DNA from: CAVZTX01 sp963778375
Lineage (GTDB): Bacteria > Chloroflexota > Ktedonobacteria > Ktedonobacterales > Ktedonobacteraceae
Reading direction: 5' to 3'
Assembly: GCA_963778375.1 (NCBI GenBank)
Contig: CAVZTX010000016.1
Span: forward strand, 124,001-188,000
DNA: 64,000 bases
Shown: positions 46,076 through 54,653 of the stretch, one piece after another
Layout: every line of letters starts with the position of its first letter
How positions within the stretch are numbered: the stretch's first letter is position 1
The notes under the pieces: model-generated
What the model saw: the letters and a program-made list of their open reading frames with translations, nothing else
What the model was told of the DNA's origin: nothing
Databases searched by the model: none
Position numbers and translations under genes: made by a program

Positions 46076-46104
46076 ATTATAACACACAACTGTTTGTTTG
46101 TCTA
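46076..46104 (-). promoter_or_regulatory. clpE promoter
   Basis: On the minus strand, TAGACA (46104-46099), a 17-nt spacer and TATAAT (46081-46076). The -35 shares bases with the CIRCE palindrome. The transcript would start near 46069, about 125 nt before the clpE ATG. Confidence 0.75.
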
Positions 46105-46128
46105 GCACTCGCACATTGTGAGTGCTAA
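46102..46128 (-). promoter_or_regulatory. CIRCE element (HrcA operator)
   Basis: CTAGCACTC, a 9-nt spacer and GAGTGCTAA. It differs from the 27-bp CIRCE consensus (TTAGCACTC-N9-GAGTGCTAA) at one position. It overlaps the -35 of the clpE promoter. HrcA binding there would block transcription until heat shock. Confidence 0.93.
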
Positions 46129-46214
46129 TCACCCATTAAAACACGGGGATCAAAGTCATTATTCCCAAAAACAACTGTGGGATTAGCAAAGGAGAGAACA
46201 AACACGAGGAATGG

Positions 46215-46481
46215 ATGCCTAGCAGTGCGCAGGTAAAATTACTTTTCAATAGGTATAACATGATGGAAAGCGTGCTTATTCCTATTGTTCGGCATATTCA
46301 TAACCCAGATTGGATAAGAGATACATATTTTTGGCTCTTTCCTGATGAGCAATTCTATGCTATTATGGTGTCAAGATTTTTTGATGGGCTTAGTATATGT
46401 AAAGAGCGCCTCAGTTCAATAGAAATCTTATATGACTTTACATATCACTTAGCAAGAAAGGCAAGCAGAAATGAACGGTAA
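46215..46481 (+). CDS. Hypothetical small protein, possible first gene before a membrane protein
   Basis: An 88-residue frame that begins a few nt after a GAGGA and overlaps the next gene by 11 nt. The translation (MPSSAQVKLLFNRYNMM...) has a normal composition with many aromatics and no low-complexity run, and codon usage is AT-richer than its neighbours. I recognise no family. The overlap and the Shine-Dalgarno support translation, but it could be spurious. Confidence 0.4.
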   Translation: MPSSAQVKLLFNRYNMMESVLIPIVRHIHNPDWIRDTYFWLFPDEQFYAIMVSRFFDGLSICKERLSSIEILYDFTYHLARKASRNER

Positions 46482-46905
46482 CGCAATGGCAAATGTCCTG
46501 GCAGATGCATACAGTAGCTTAAGTAGTGCTGCTCTCATAATTTTCGTTATTGGAATAGCAGCTATAGTTTTTGCTGTCATAATTTGGTGGAAGATATTTT
46601 CAAAGGCAGGATACAGCGGCGCAATGGGCCTCTTAATGTTCGTTCCAATAGCAAACTTGATCGTTCTATTAATCCTTGCCTTCGGTGAATGGCCTATCCA
46701 CAAAGAACTCAATTACTTACGGCAGCAGGTAGGAAGAAATTCACAGTTCCCGGGTCAGCAGCCCCAATATCAATCGTTTCCTCAACCTCAGTATCCATCA
46801 ACTCCGCCACAACAGTACCCTGGACAATACCCACAATACCCATCAAATCCAAATCCTCAGTCCTCGAGTCCTCAATATCCAAATTACCGGCAGCCTCAGG
46901 GTTAA
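46471..46905 (+). CDS. Two-helix membrane protein with Pro/Gln/Tyr-rich tail (DUF5684-like)
   Basis: A 144-residue protein with two membrane helices (about residues 18-44 and 51-72). They contain the short WWKIFSKAGYSGAMGLLMFVPIANLI segment found in DUF5684-like membrane proteins. The last 55 residues are a low-complexity PQYPS-type repeat tail, probably disordered. An AAAGG lies about 9 nt before the ATG. Function is unknown. It stands between clpE and the acyl-CoA dehydrogenase. Confidence 0.72.
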   Translation: MNGNAMANVLADAYSSLSSAALIIFVIGIAAIVFAVIIWWKIFSKAGYSGAMGLLMFVPIANLIVLLILAFGEWPIHKELNYLRQQVGRNSQFPGQQPQYQSFPQPQYPSTPPQQYPGQYPQYPSNPNPQSSSPQYPNYRQPQG

Positions 46906-46938
46906 TTCCGATTGATCGCTGCCCGAATAGAGTAGAAA

Positions 46939-46970
46939 AGCCATGCCCTATCGTTCATGGCTGATGATTT
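46939..46970 (+). terminator. Weak terminator-like hairpin
   Basis: AGCCATG (46939-46945) pairs with CATGGCT (46956-46962) and is followed by a GATGATTTTC stretch, after the Pro/Gln-rich membrane protein. Confidence 0.4.
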
Positions 46971-47039
46971 TCTGTCTGTGAACACCTGTCGATGTGATAT
47001 AGTCAAAAGGACGATGTTTACACTACAGGAGGAACAGCT

Positions 47040-48248
47040 ATGGATTTTGCCTACTCAGAAAAAGTCAACGAACTGCGCAAGCATTTGAGCGATTTTATGG
47101 ATCGCTTTATTTATTCCAATGAGCAAACATATCGCGACCAGATTGCCGCTTCAGGCGATCCACATCATCATGCCGAGATTGTAGATGAATTGAAGGTGAA
47201 GGCAAAGGCAGAGAGCTTATGGAACCTCTTTTTGCCGGATAAAGACTATGGCGCAGGGTTAACCAATCTAGAGTACGCGCCGCTGGCAGAAATTATGGGG
47301 CGAGTGGCATGGTCATCGGAAGTATTTAACTGTGCCGCGCCGGATACGGGAAATATGGAAATCCTGGCACAGTTCGGCACACCGGAGCAAAAACAGCAGT
47401 GGCTTGTTCCTTTATTAGATGGTGAGATACGCTCGGCATTTGCAATGACGGAACCTGATGTAGCGAGTTCGGATGCAACGAATATTCAGATGTCGATCCT
47501 GCGCGATGGCGATGAATATGTGTTGAATGGCCGCAAATGGTGGATTTCAGGAGCGGCTCGCGAGCGCTGTAAGATTTTCATTGTGATGGGCAAGACCGAC
47601 CCAAATACGCCTGATAAGCATCGGCAACAGAGTATGGTGCTGGTGCCGAAAAACACTCCAGGGGTGACAGTAGTACGCAATCTGCCGGTGATGGGCTATA
47701 TTGATAATGAGAGCCACTGCGAGGTGCTATTTGAGAATGTGCGCGTTCCGGTGAGCAATGTGCTGGGGAAAGAGGGCGATGGCTTTGCGATTGCACAGGC
47801 AAGATTGGGGCCAGGACGTATCCATCACTGTATGCGTTCGATTGGGGCAGCCCAGCGAGCATTAGAGATGATGTGCCAGCGAGCAACATCGCGAGTCGCA
47901 TTTGGTAAGCCCCTATCAGAGCAGGGGGTGATACAGGATTGGATTGCGCAATCGGAGTTAGAGATTGAGCAAGCACGCCTGCTAACACTCAAGACAGCCT
48001 GGATGATCGATCAGTTGGGCAAACGGGCAGCGCAGAAAGAGATTGCGATGATTAAGATTGTAGCTCCTGAAGTGCATACGAATGTGGTCAATCGTGCTAT
48101 GCAGGTTTTTGGTGGTGCGGGGTTGAGCGATGATTTTCCGCTGGCTTCGATGTGGGCACATGGTCGCGTGCTGCATCTTGCCGATGGGCCGGACGAGGTG
48201 CATAAGCGTTCATTGGCGCGATCTGTTATTCGTCAGTTAACACAGTAG
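47040..48248 (+). CDS. Acyl-CoA dehydrogenase family protein
   Basis: A 402-residue flavoenzyme of the ACAD10/11-like branch. Visible features are FAMTEPDVASSDATNIQMSI (FAD contact), GRKWWISGAARERCKIFIVMGK, the substrate/FAD loop LGPGRIHHCMRSIGAAQRALEMM, RVAFGKPLSEQGVIQDWIAQSELEIEQARLL, and the C-terminal FGGAGLSDDFPLASMWAHGRVL. It introduces a double bond into an acyl-CoA and passes electrons to ETF. Chain-length preference cannot be read. AGGAGG lies upstream of the ATG. It is followed at 11 nt by a histidine phosphatase gene, probably one transcript. Confidence 0.93.
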   Translation: MDFAYSEKVNELRKHLSDFMDRFIYSNEQTYRDQIAASGDPHHHAEIVDELKVKAKAESLWNLFLPDKDYGAGLTNLEYAPLAEIMGRVAWSSEVFNCAAPDTGNMEILAQFGTPEQKQQWLVPLLDGEIRSAFAMTEPDVASSDATNIQMSILRDGDEYVLNGRKWWISGAARERCKIFIVMGKTDPNTPDKHRQQSMVLVPKNTPGVTVVRNLPVMGYIDNESHCEVLFENVRVPVSNVLGKEGDGFAIAQARLGPGRIHHCMRSIGAAQRALEMMCQRATSRVAFGKPLSEQGVIQDWIAQSELEIEQARLLTLKTAWMIDQLGKRAAQKEIAMIKIVAPEVHTNVVNRAMQVFGGAGLSDDFPLASMWAHGRVLHLADGPDEVHKRSLARSVIRQLTQ

Positions 48249-48259
48249 TGAGATAATTC

Positions 48260-48940
48260 ATGGAAGACCCTTTTTTGTTTCGACGTAGTGAGGCTGCCGA
48301 GCTTTTTATTGTGCGACATGCCGATGCCATCCCGGAAGAGGATGAGATCATTCCCAGCGGCATCTATGATGACCTGCCGCTCAGTCGGTTGGGGCGTGAG
48401 CAGGCACAGGCTTTAGCCGAACGATTGGGCAAGGGTGCTTCAGGCTTCAAAGCTATCTACAGCAGTCCACTGCGTCGTTGCCGGGAGACAGCCGCTCCAT
48501 TGGCTGAACGTTTAGGCTTGACGCCAATTATCGTTGAAGGACTGAAGGAAGTTCGGCTGGGTGAAGTGAATCCATTGCCGGAAGATCGCAACGATCTTGC
48601 AGCTTTAACGAAAGCGCTGCAAGCCCGCCAGAAAGAAATCGTGCGTATGGTGGGTAGTACAGGGAATTGGGATAGTATCGAGAATAGCGAGCCATCCAAA
48701 GCATTTCGCAGACGTGTGGTTGAGGCGCTCACCGAAATTGCAAGTAAGCATATGGGGGAACGTGTGTTAACCTTCGCTCATGGTGGAGTGGTGAATGCGT
48801 ATGCTGCTGAGGTATTGGAGCTGGAAAAGGACTTCTTCTTTCCAGCCGCCAATACCTCAATCACGGTTGTACGTGTATCCGGCAAACAGCGCGTGCTGTA
48901 CGTATTGAACGATTTTGCTCATATAAAAAGGCATAATTAA
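48260..48940 (+). CDS. Histidine phosphatase superfamily protein
   Basis: A 226-residue phosphoglycerate-mutase-like phosphatase. The catalytic histidine is in FIVRHADAIPEEDE, where the usual RHG is RHA. The second Arg is in YSSPLRRCRETA, and the second catalytic His in TFAHGGVVNAYA. The substrate is unknown; such proteins dephosphorylate sugars, nucleotides or proteins. It is 11 nt behind the acyl-CoA dehydrogenase, and its stop overlaps that of the convergent Nramp-like gene by 4 nt. Confidence 0.9.
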   Translation: MEDPFLFRRSEAAELFIVRHADAIPEEDEIIPSGIYDDLPLSRLGREQAQALAERLGKGASGFKAIYSSPLRRCRETAAPLAERLGLTPIIVEGLKEVRLGEVNPLPEDRNDLAALTKALQARQKEIVRMVGSTGNWDSIENSEPSKAFRRRVVEALTEIASKHMGERVLTFAHGGVVNAYAAEVLELEKDFFFPAANTSITVVRVSGKQRVLYVLNDFAHIKRHN

Positions 48941-50719
48941 CCTCCCTGCCCGGTTGCTAGCCCATAGAACAGCAGTATGGCTGCGGCAGTCATAACAAGG
49001 AAAGTCAGCACCATCCCAATGTTTGTAATGATGCCGAGCCGCTGGCCTCGCATGATTTTGCGGTTATTTCCAATGAGGAAGACATAGAAAACCATAATCG
49101 GGGAGAGAACACCGCCCAACACATTGGCCCAGAATAGGAGCTGAACAGGATTGAAACGAAGCAGGGCTACGACAAGGCTCACTCCTAACGCACCTGTCAG
49201 AATCAGGTAGAAACCTTCATTTTGCCAGGGTTTCTTCGACAGTCCGCTGGGCCAGCCAAAAGTTCCTGCAACAGCATACGAGGTGCTAGCCAGCAGGACA
49301 GGGATGGCGATCAAGCCTGCTCCAATCCATCCTACAGCAAACAGGTATGTAGCAAACGGGCCAAGCAAAGGTTGCAGGGATTTTGCGGCATCGGCTGCTG
49401 TGTTTATTTGCTCATGATGCACAAAGAGGGTCGCTGAGGTACAGACAATAATAAAGTAGGCAACCAGATTCCCACTAATGCACTCCGCTTGCAATATCGA
49501 GGGCAGCAATGTGAAGTTGCTGCTTGCGTGTTCCTGGGCGCTTCTCCTCTTTTTCGCCTTGCACCTGCCAGAACATCGTGTAAGGCGAAATGGTTGCGCC
49601 CAACAAAGCTACTGCGCTGCTAATGCTGGCAAAGCTGAAATCTATTTTCGGCACAAATGTACGGACTAGCACCTGTCCCCAATTTGCGCCTGAGAAAATG
49701 GCCGTGATCAGGTACACTATAAAGACCAGGCTCATCGCGATGAAGATCTTTTTGATTGTTTCAAAGCTGCGATATACCGTGAGATACCACAAGATGGCTG
49801 CCACCGGAATAACAAACCAGATCCAGGATATATGCGTAATCAATTCCAGACCACTACCAACGGCAACCAGATCAGCAGCAATCAGCGCAACATTTGCGAT
49901 AATAAGTACAAGTGAAGCTACCACTGCTACCCAGCGACCATAATGCTCGCGCAGTATATCGGCGAGGCCCTTCTGAGTGATGCGCCCTACTTTGGCACAG
50001 GCAAACTGGACGGATTGATAAAGAGGCGTTGAGAGTAGCATCAACCAGAGGTGACTATAGCCGTTCGTTGCTCCGTCCACCGAGTAGGCAGTTACCGCCG
50101 AGGAGTCATTCCCTGCCATTCCCGCTAAAAGGCCAGGTCCCAGTATGCGCAGGAAGCCTTTGAGCTTCTGAGATGAAGGAGGCCGGGCCTGGAGCTCTTG
50201 TAGACCTTGCTGTTCGTCTATCTCCTGAGTGGTCTGCTGTAAATCTTCTCCTGGCAGCCAAGGGCCAGGTGCTTCAACAGCCTGCTTGAGCTTGGGATCT
50301 TCGACCCCCGCATCCATTACCTGGCGAGCAACCTCCATTCTCCGTAAGCCCTCAGCAGTTGGTATGTTCTTTTCTACCTCCCCGAGGAGATTCCTCCCGT
50401 TTTCAGCAGAAAGCTCCTCAGATCCAACCGCTGTCAGGGCCATGGTTTCTTCTTTGCTGACTTCAACCGTAACTTTGTCCGGCGTTTTATTGTCCTCAGT
50501 CTGCTCTACAGACTGAATGCGATCAGCAGGAATCTCCAGTTTTTTCCTGAAGACAACACCCTTCTCAACGACCAGCTTTTCGACATTGCCGTTCTGATCT
50601 TCGACAATGTCGGTCACTTTCGGCTTACTAACATCCTCTTCGCCAAGGTCACCTTTGGTTGCTTCCACAACCATACCGGGTTCAATGTCCTTGGGATTCG
50701 GACTTTTCTTTTTTGCCAT
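48937..50719 (-). pseudogene. Nramp-like metal transporter fused to an N-terminal PRC-barrel-like domain, frameshifted
   Basis: Two frames make one protein of about 590 residues. Residues 1-100 resemble a PRC barrel (GMVVEATKGDLGEEDVSKPKVTDIVEDQNGNVEKLVV). After a linker, the Nramp-like core starts at ILGPGLLAGMAGNDSSAVTAYSVDGATNGY. The canonical DPGN of helix 1 and MPH of helix 6 are absent; helix 6 reads GATISPYTMFWQ, as in distant Nramp-related clades. The first frame stops near 49475 just after DIASGV. The last four or so helices (from ISGNLVAYFIIV) are in the other frame. One extra base near 49480 explains it. It may be an assembly error or inactivation. A metal role is inferred. Confidence 0.8.
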
Positions 50720-50765
50720 TCTTACTCACTGCCTCTTGAGCGAGAAATTTGGACATTGGGTTTAC

Positions 50766-50825
50766 GTTCTTGCATGTGAACCTTAGCGCCGACTAAATCG
50801 CCTCTTAAGGTTCACATGCAAGAAC
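50766..50825. repeat. 20-bp perfect inverted repeat between the Nramp-like gene and the repeat-protein gene
   Basis: The arms 50766-50785 and 50806-50825 are exact reverse complements over 20 bp, with a 20-nt loop and a further partial match on the outside. There is no T run, so it may be an attenuating or stabilising mRNA structure, an operator, or the remnant of a mobile element. It lies in the 5' leader of the Nramp-like gene. Confidence 0.75.
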
Positions 50826-50850
50826 ATAAACGTTGGACGTTATCCGCCTA

Positions 50851-51567
50851 TTATTGGTTCGAGAAAAGTCCCTGCCAATAGTCTACGAGCCGCTGGCGTG
50901 TCTCTGAGCCAGGCCAGGGTGCATAGAGCAACACAAAGACAAGTCCTAAGAGTAGGCCTAAACGGAAAACCGTTTTGGTCCTCTTGCGTTTCTGTGCAGT
51001 ACGAGCCGCCTGTTTCTGCATAGATTTCTGGGTTTCCTGCAAATTCTTCTGAGCCTGCTTCAAACCTTTGCCAGCGCCTTTGACGCTCTGGCCCACGAAA
51101 TCCTGTGCTGCACCTAAGCCCGTTTGCAGCACATCCGAGGTCTGTGAGAGACCTGACTGCACTGTATCCGAGACGGTTCCCTGGGCACGTTTCATCTTTT
51201 TCTGTGCCTTCTTCATGTTCTTGCTAGCACGCTTCATGTTCTTTTCCCAGGCGTCCTGCGCTACTCCCAGTCCGGTTTGCACCGCACCTTGAGTTGCGGC
51301 AAGGCCAGAGAGAGCTGCATCTTGCACAGTACCTTGGACCTGTTTAGCGCTCTTCTGAGCCTTTTTCAGGTTCCTCTGAGTGCGCTTTGTCCCGTATTTT
51401 GCAAACTCCTGCACCACGCCAAGGCCCAATTGCAGCACATCCTGCGTTTTGGCCAGGCCAGTTTGCACAGTATCTTGTGCGGTTGAGAGGCCTGCTTGCG
51501 CAACTTCTTTGGCTTTATCGGCGACCATCGTGCCATTCATCTGGGTTACATCAACCTTTTTGCTCAT
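50851..51567 (-). CDS. Tail-anchored amphipathic-helix repeat protein (apolipoprotein-like)
   Basis: A 238-residue protein. Three repeats of about 50-57 residues each carry VQTGLxxTQDVLQLGLGVVQEF / AVQTGLGVAQDAWEKN / VLQTGLGAAQDFVGQS segments joined by Lys/Gln-rich KKAQKSAKQVQGT-type helices. The pattern is one of long amphipathic helices with 11-residue character, as in apolipoprotein- or LEA-like proteins. Near the C-terminus, one membrane helix (VFRLGLLLGLVFVLLY) is followed by a short WPGSETRQRLVDYWQ tail. AAAGGAAG lies 6 nt before ATG 51567. It may coat or shape membranes. I know no named family. Confidence 0.75.
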   Translation of the reverse strand: MSKKVDVTQMNGTMVADKAKEVAQAGLSTAQDTVQTGLAKTQDVLQLGLGVVQEFAKYGTKRTQRNLKKAQKSAKQVQGTVQDAALSGLAATQGAVQTGLGVAQDAWEKNMKRASKNMKKAQKKMKRAQGTVSDTVQSGLSQTSDVLQTGLGAAQDFVGQSVKGAGKGLKQAQKNLQETQKSMQKQAARTAQKRKRTKTVFRLGLLLGLVFVLLYAPWPGSETRQRLVDYWQGLFSNQ

Positions 51568-51796
51568 GATATTCTTCCTTTCGATCCTATACATCTGCAA
51601 GCTCTGAGACAAACCTCTTTGCCTGCTCACCAGGCAGAGCTTCCTAGCTCCTACCTGGCTTTTCAAGCCATAGTTAGTGATGTAGTGATTACCAAAGTTC
51701 ACTTAGAGCACGCTTTATGAGCTAATGGAGTTTCATTGTAGCCTGTTTATCACAGGATTTGTCATTTTGAGCATAACGTTATCATCCCGAACGGAA

Positions 51797-51831
51797 CGCT
51801 GGCATCCTTCACTCCGCTCAGGATGCCAGCG
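51797..51831. repeat. GGATGCC-type hairpin repeat
   Basis: CGCTGGCATCCT (51797-51808) pairs with AGGATGCCAGCG (51820-51831) over 12 bp. The loop sequence TTCACTCCGCTC is close to the TTCGCTTCGCTC loop of the hairpin at 54556, so these are likely two members of one short dispersed family. It lies after asd and may terminate it. Confidence 0.55.
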
Positions 51832-51845
51832 ACAAGCCTGCGCTA

Positions 51846-52928
51846 TCAGACCAGACCTTTACTTACACATAGCTCTGCATTCAGAATGGAGCCACCTGCT
51901 GCGCCGCGGATGGTGTTATGGGCGAGCAAGACAAATTTATAGCCGAGGATGGGGCATGTTCGGAGTCTGCCAATGGTGGTGGTCATGCCGCGTCCCGCGT
52001 CACGGTCAAGCAGTGTTTGCGGACGATCGCGTTCTCTACGATAGATCAGAGCATGTGCGGGAGCACTGGGCAAACCGAGGCGTTGCGGTTCAGGTACATA
52101 GTTCTCCCAGGCAGCAATGATATCCTCTTGACTTACCTCACTCCCTAATTCGACGCTTACGCACTCTAAATGACCCTCGCGTGTTGCAACACGATTACAT
52201 TGCGCACTAATCGTGATCGGTGCATCGATGAAACCATGGCCTGCTTCCCAACTTCCCAGTATCTTGCGCGTCTCATGCTCAACCTTTTCCTCTTCCCCGC
52301 TGATGTAGGGGATGGCGTTATCAAGTATGTCATAGGAGGGTAGCCCTGGATAGCCCGCTCCTGAGATAGCTTGCAGCGTGGTGACCATCACCTTGCGCAA
52401 CCCAAAAGCTTCTTGCAGCGGTTTGAGCGCCATTACCAGCGGTGTAGCAGAACAATTTGGGTTGGTGACGATAGAGCCAGGCCATCCATGTTCACTGGAA
52501 CGAGCATCTCGCGTATGCTGCACTGTGATGGCAGCAGCATGATCGGAATTGACCTCTGGAACCAGCAAAGGGACATCGGCTGCCATGCGATAGTTCTTGG
52601 CATTACTGAAGACGGCCATGCCAGCTCTGGCAAATTCGGCCTCAACATCACCTGCTACCTCCCCTGGCAAAGCAGAGAAGACGATCTTCACACCTGCTAG
52701 CGCTTCCGGGCGGCAAACAACTACAGGGAGAGTCGCAGCTTCGGCAGGCATTTCGCCCGCGAGCCGCCAACGCGCTACCTCAGCGTAAGGACGACCACCA
52801 TGCTGTTCGCTGGCAGCCAGGGCGGCCAGTTCAAACCAGGGATGTCCTTGCAGTAATTCGATGAAGCGCTGACCGACCATGCCGGTCGCACCTAAGACCG
52901 CAACAGGGATACGTGATTGTGTGTGCAT
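51846..52928 (-). CDS. asd: Aspartate-semialdehyde dehydrogenase
   Basis: A 360-residue enzyme that reduces aspartyl phosphate to aspartate semialdehyde with NADPH, the branch point to lysine, threonine and methionine. The NADP loop GATGMVGQ is at residues 13-20 and the catalytic Cys159 lies in TNPNCSATP. Substrate residues are in the QAISGAGYPG segment, and the C-terminal histidine region is FVLLAHNTIRGAAGGSILNAE. The length and NPNCSAT type match the archaeal/fungal-like ASD clade. AGGA lies upstream of the ATG. It begins 11 nt after the aspartate kinase gene, so it is cotranscribed with it. Confidence 0.95.
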   Translation of the reverse strand: MHTQSRIPVAVLGATGMVGQRFIELLQGHPWFELAALAASEQHGGRPYAEVARWRLAGEMPAEAATLPVVVCRPEALAGVKIVFSALPGEVAGDVEAEFARAGMAVFSNAKNYRMAADVPLLVPEVNSDHAAAITVQHTRDARSSEHGWPGSIVTNPNCSATPLVMALKPLQEAFGLRKVMVTTLQAISGAGYPGLPSYDILDNAIPYISGEEEKVEHETRKILGSWEAGHGFIDAPITISAQCNRVATREGHLECVSVELGSEVSQEDIIAAWENYVPEPQRLGLPSAPAHALIYRRERDRPQTLLDRDAGRGMTTTIGRLRTCPILGYKFVLLAHNTIRGAAGGSILNAELCVSKGLV

Positions 52929-52938
52929 GTGTTTTTTC

Positions 52939-54483
52939 CTATGAATTGATTGCGCCCTTACGGCCTTCTTTATCAGAACGAACTAATGGGATGACCGGGG
53001 CAATGAGGTCCCGGTGCAGGCAACGGAGCGCACGTTCACTGTCGGCATCTTCGACAATCAATGTGATCCCAAGTTCCGAGGCACCTTGCGTTATCAGCGG
53101 AATACGTTCGCGTGCCAAAGCGGTGATCGCACGCGCCGGACTCATTGGATCAACCGTAAATCCTGATCCAATGCAGGCACAGGCAGCCAGTCCATCACGA
53201 TAACGAATTCGCCAGGTATCCAGGTCGTGCTGCTCCTGTTGCCATTGCTCGAAGAGCGTTACAACGGATTCAACCGCCTGCTCCTCCACCATAAAGGCGA
53301 GGTGATGGCCGGACGAGGAGCAAATGGCAACAGGGGCAGCGCCCGCACGAGCCGCGAGGGCAAAAACCTGCCCAGCATTCTCAGGTGCCCCAAAAAGGTC
53401 GGTACTCTCTACAGTAACCAGCGCCAGGTGACGGCGAACGCTGATTGCGGCGGCTCCACTTTGCTCCTGTAAAGATGCGTCGTGCCCCGAAGATACCCAT
53501 CTATGTGTACTACCACCTACGCCATTCGGGCCAATGATGGTACCTTGTAAGTGAGGTCGAAAGGTATTGCGTACCCGAACAGGAATGTTGCGATGCGCCA
53601 CGGGAATAAGTGTTCGGGGATGCAGCACCTTTGCACCAAACCAGGAGAGGCGGGCAGCCTCAGCATAAGAAAGCCTCGGTACGAGGCGAGTATTCATGAC
53701 CACACGGGGATCAGCCGTCATAACGCCATCGACATCGGTATAGATCGACACTTCCGTGCAATCGAGTGCTGCACCAATTACGGTGGCAGAATAATCTGAG
53801 CCATTGCGGCCAAGCGTCATCACGATACCATCGTGCGTTCGACCAATAAAACCGGCGGCAATCGGTACCGCATGCTGCTCGACTAGTGGAAAGATAAGCG
53901 CCTGAGCATTGGAACGCGTCTCTTCCGGCAAGGGGTTGGCACCGAGTACCGTTCCAGGTTGTTGATATACATCATCAGAAGGGAGGTCGGTGATAATCAC
54001 TTCCTGGCGTACCGGCGCAGCCTTCACGCCAATATCTCGTGCCGTAGCAGCCACGAGCAGCACCGAAAGACGCTCACCCCATGCAGCGATTGCAGAAGTG
54101 TAATGATTCAAGTGAGCGGCATCCGTAGGAGTCAGATTGATGTCGCTCTCCAAAGCAGCGAACGCAATCTTCAGGTCATGCAGCAAGCCATCACGAATAT
54201 CGCGTTTCTGCACTGCTTTCTCTGCGGCCTCGATATGCCTACGCTTTAAGATTTCCAATTCATTCAGAGCAGAGTCTAGCTTTGCTTCTGAGTCGGTACA
54301 GGCAAGCCGTGCAATACGCAATAGCTGGTCGGTTATACCCGACATAGCCGAAACGACTATGACAGGAAAAGCCTCTGCTGTATCGTTTGCCGAGTGTGCG
54401 ATGATGCTTGCAACACGGCGAATGCGTTCACCGCTGCCAACAGAGGTTCCACCAAATTTGAGAACACGTATAGGAGTATGCAT
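52939..54483 (-). CDS. lysC: Aspartate kinase
   Basis: A 514-residue monofunctional aspartate kinase, the first step of the aspartate family pathway. The N-terminus VLKFGGTSVGSGERIRR carries the catalytic Lys. GRNGSDYSATVIGAALDC and YTDVDGVMTADPRV are the substrate/ATP motifs. Two ACT domains at the C-terminus (about residues 350-500) suggest feedback control by lysine or threonine. AGGTGACAT precedes the ATG. It is followed by asd at 11 nt. Upstream, about 170 nt with REP-like hairpins separate it from metY, so the transcript may or may not extend from metX. Confidence 0.93.
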   Translation of the reverse strand: MHTPIRVLKFGGTSVGSGERIRRVASIIAHSANDTAEAFPVIVVSAMSGITDQLLRIARLACTDSEAKLDSALNELEILKRRHIEAAEKAVQKRDIRDGLLHDLKIAFAALESDINLTPTDAAHLNHYTSAIAAWGERLSVLLVAATARDIGVKAAPVRQEVIITDLPSDDVYQQPGTVLGANPLPEETRSNAQALIFPLVEQHAVPIAAGFIGRTHDGIVMTLGRNGSDYSATVIGAALDCTEVSIYTDVDGVMTADPRVVMNTRLVPRLSYAEAARLSWFGAKVLHPRTLIPVAHRNIPVRVRNTFRPHLQGTIIGPNGVGGSTHRWVSSGHDASLQEQSGAAAISVRRHLALVTVESTDLFGAPENAGQVFALAARAGAAPVAICSSSGHHLAFMVEEQAVESVVTLFEQWQQEQHDLDTWRIRYRDGLAACACIGSGFTVDPMSPARAITALARERIPLITQGASELGITLIVEDADSERALRCLHRDLIAPVIPLVRSDKEGRKGAINS

Positions 54484-54507
54484 ATGTCACCTGACCGTTG
54501 ATTATTT

Positions 54508-54584
54508 TCAGGGTATCCGCAAAGGTATCCCCATAGGCATTAACTTAAGGACTGTTGTCATCCTTCGCTTCGCTCAGGATGACA
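54508..54584. repeat. Two dispersed-repeat hairpins between metY and aspartate kinase
   Basis: GGGTATCC (about 54512-54519) and GGTATCCCC (about 54524-54532) surround GCAAA, the inverted GTAGGG-like family. A second hairpin, TGTCATCCT (54556-54564) with AGGATGACA (54576-54584), has a TCGCTTCGCTC loop. They occupy most of the intergenic gap. Confidence 0.5.
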
Positions 54585-54653
54585 GAGGGAGGGCAGGCCC
54601 AGGCCCTCGCTCCTAACAATAGATTATCGGGCGCGTTTCCGTTTACTTATGGA

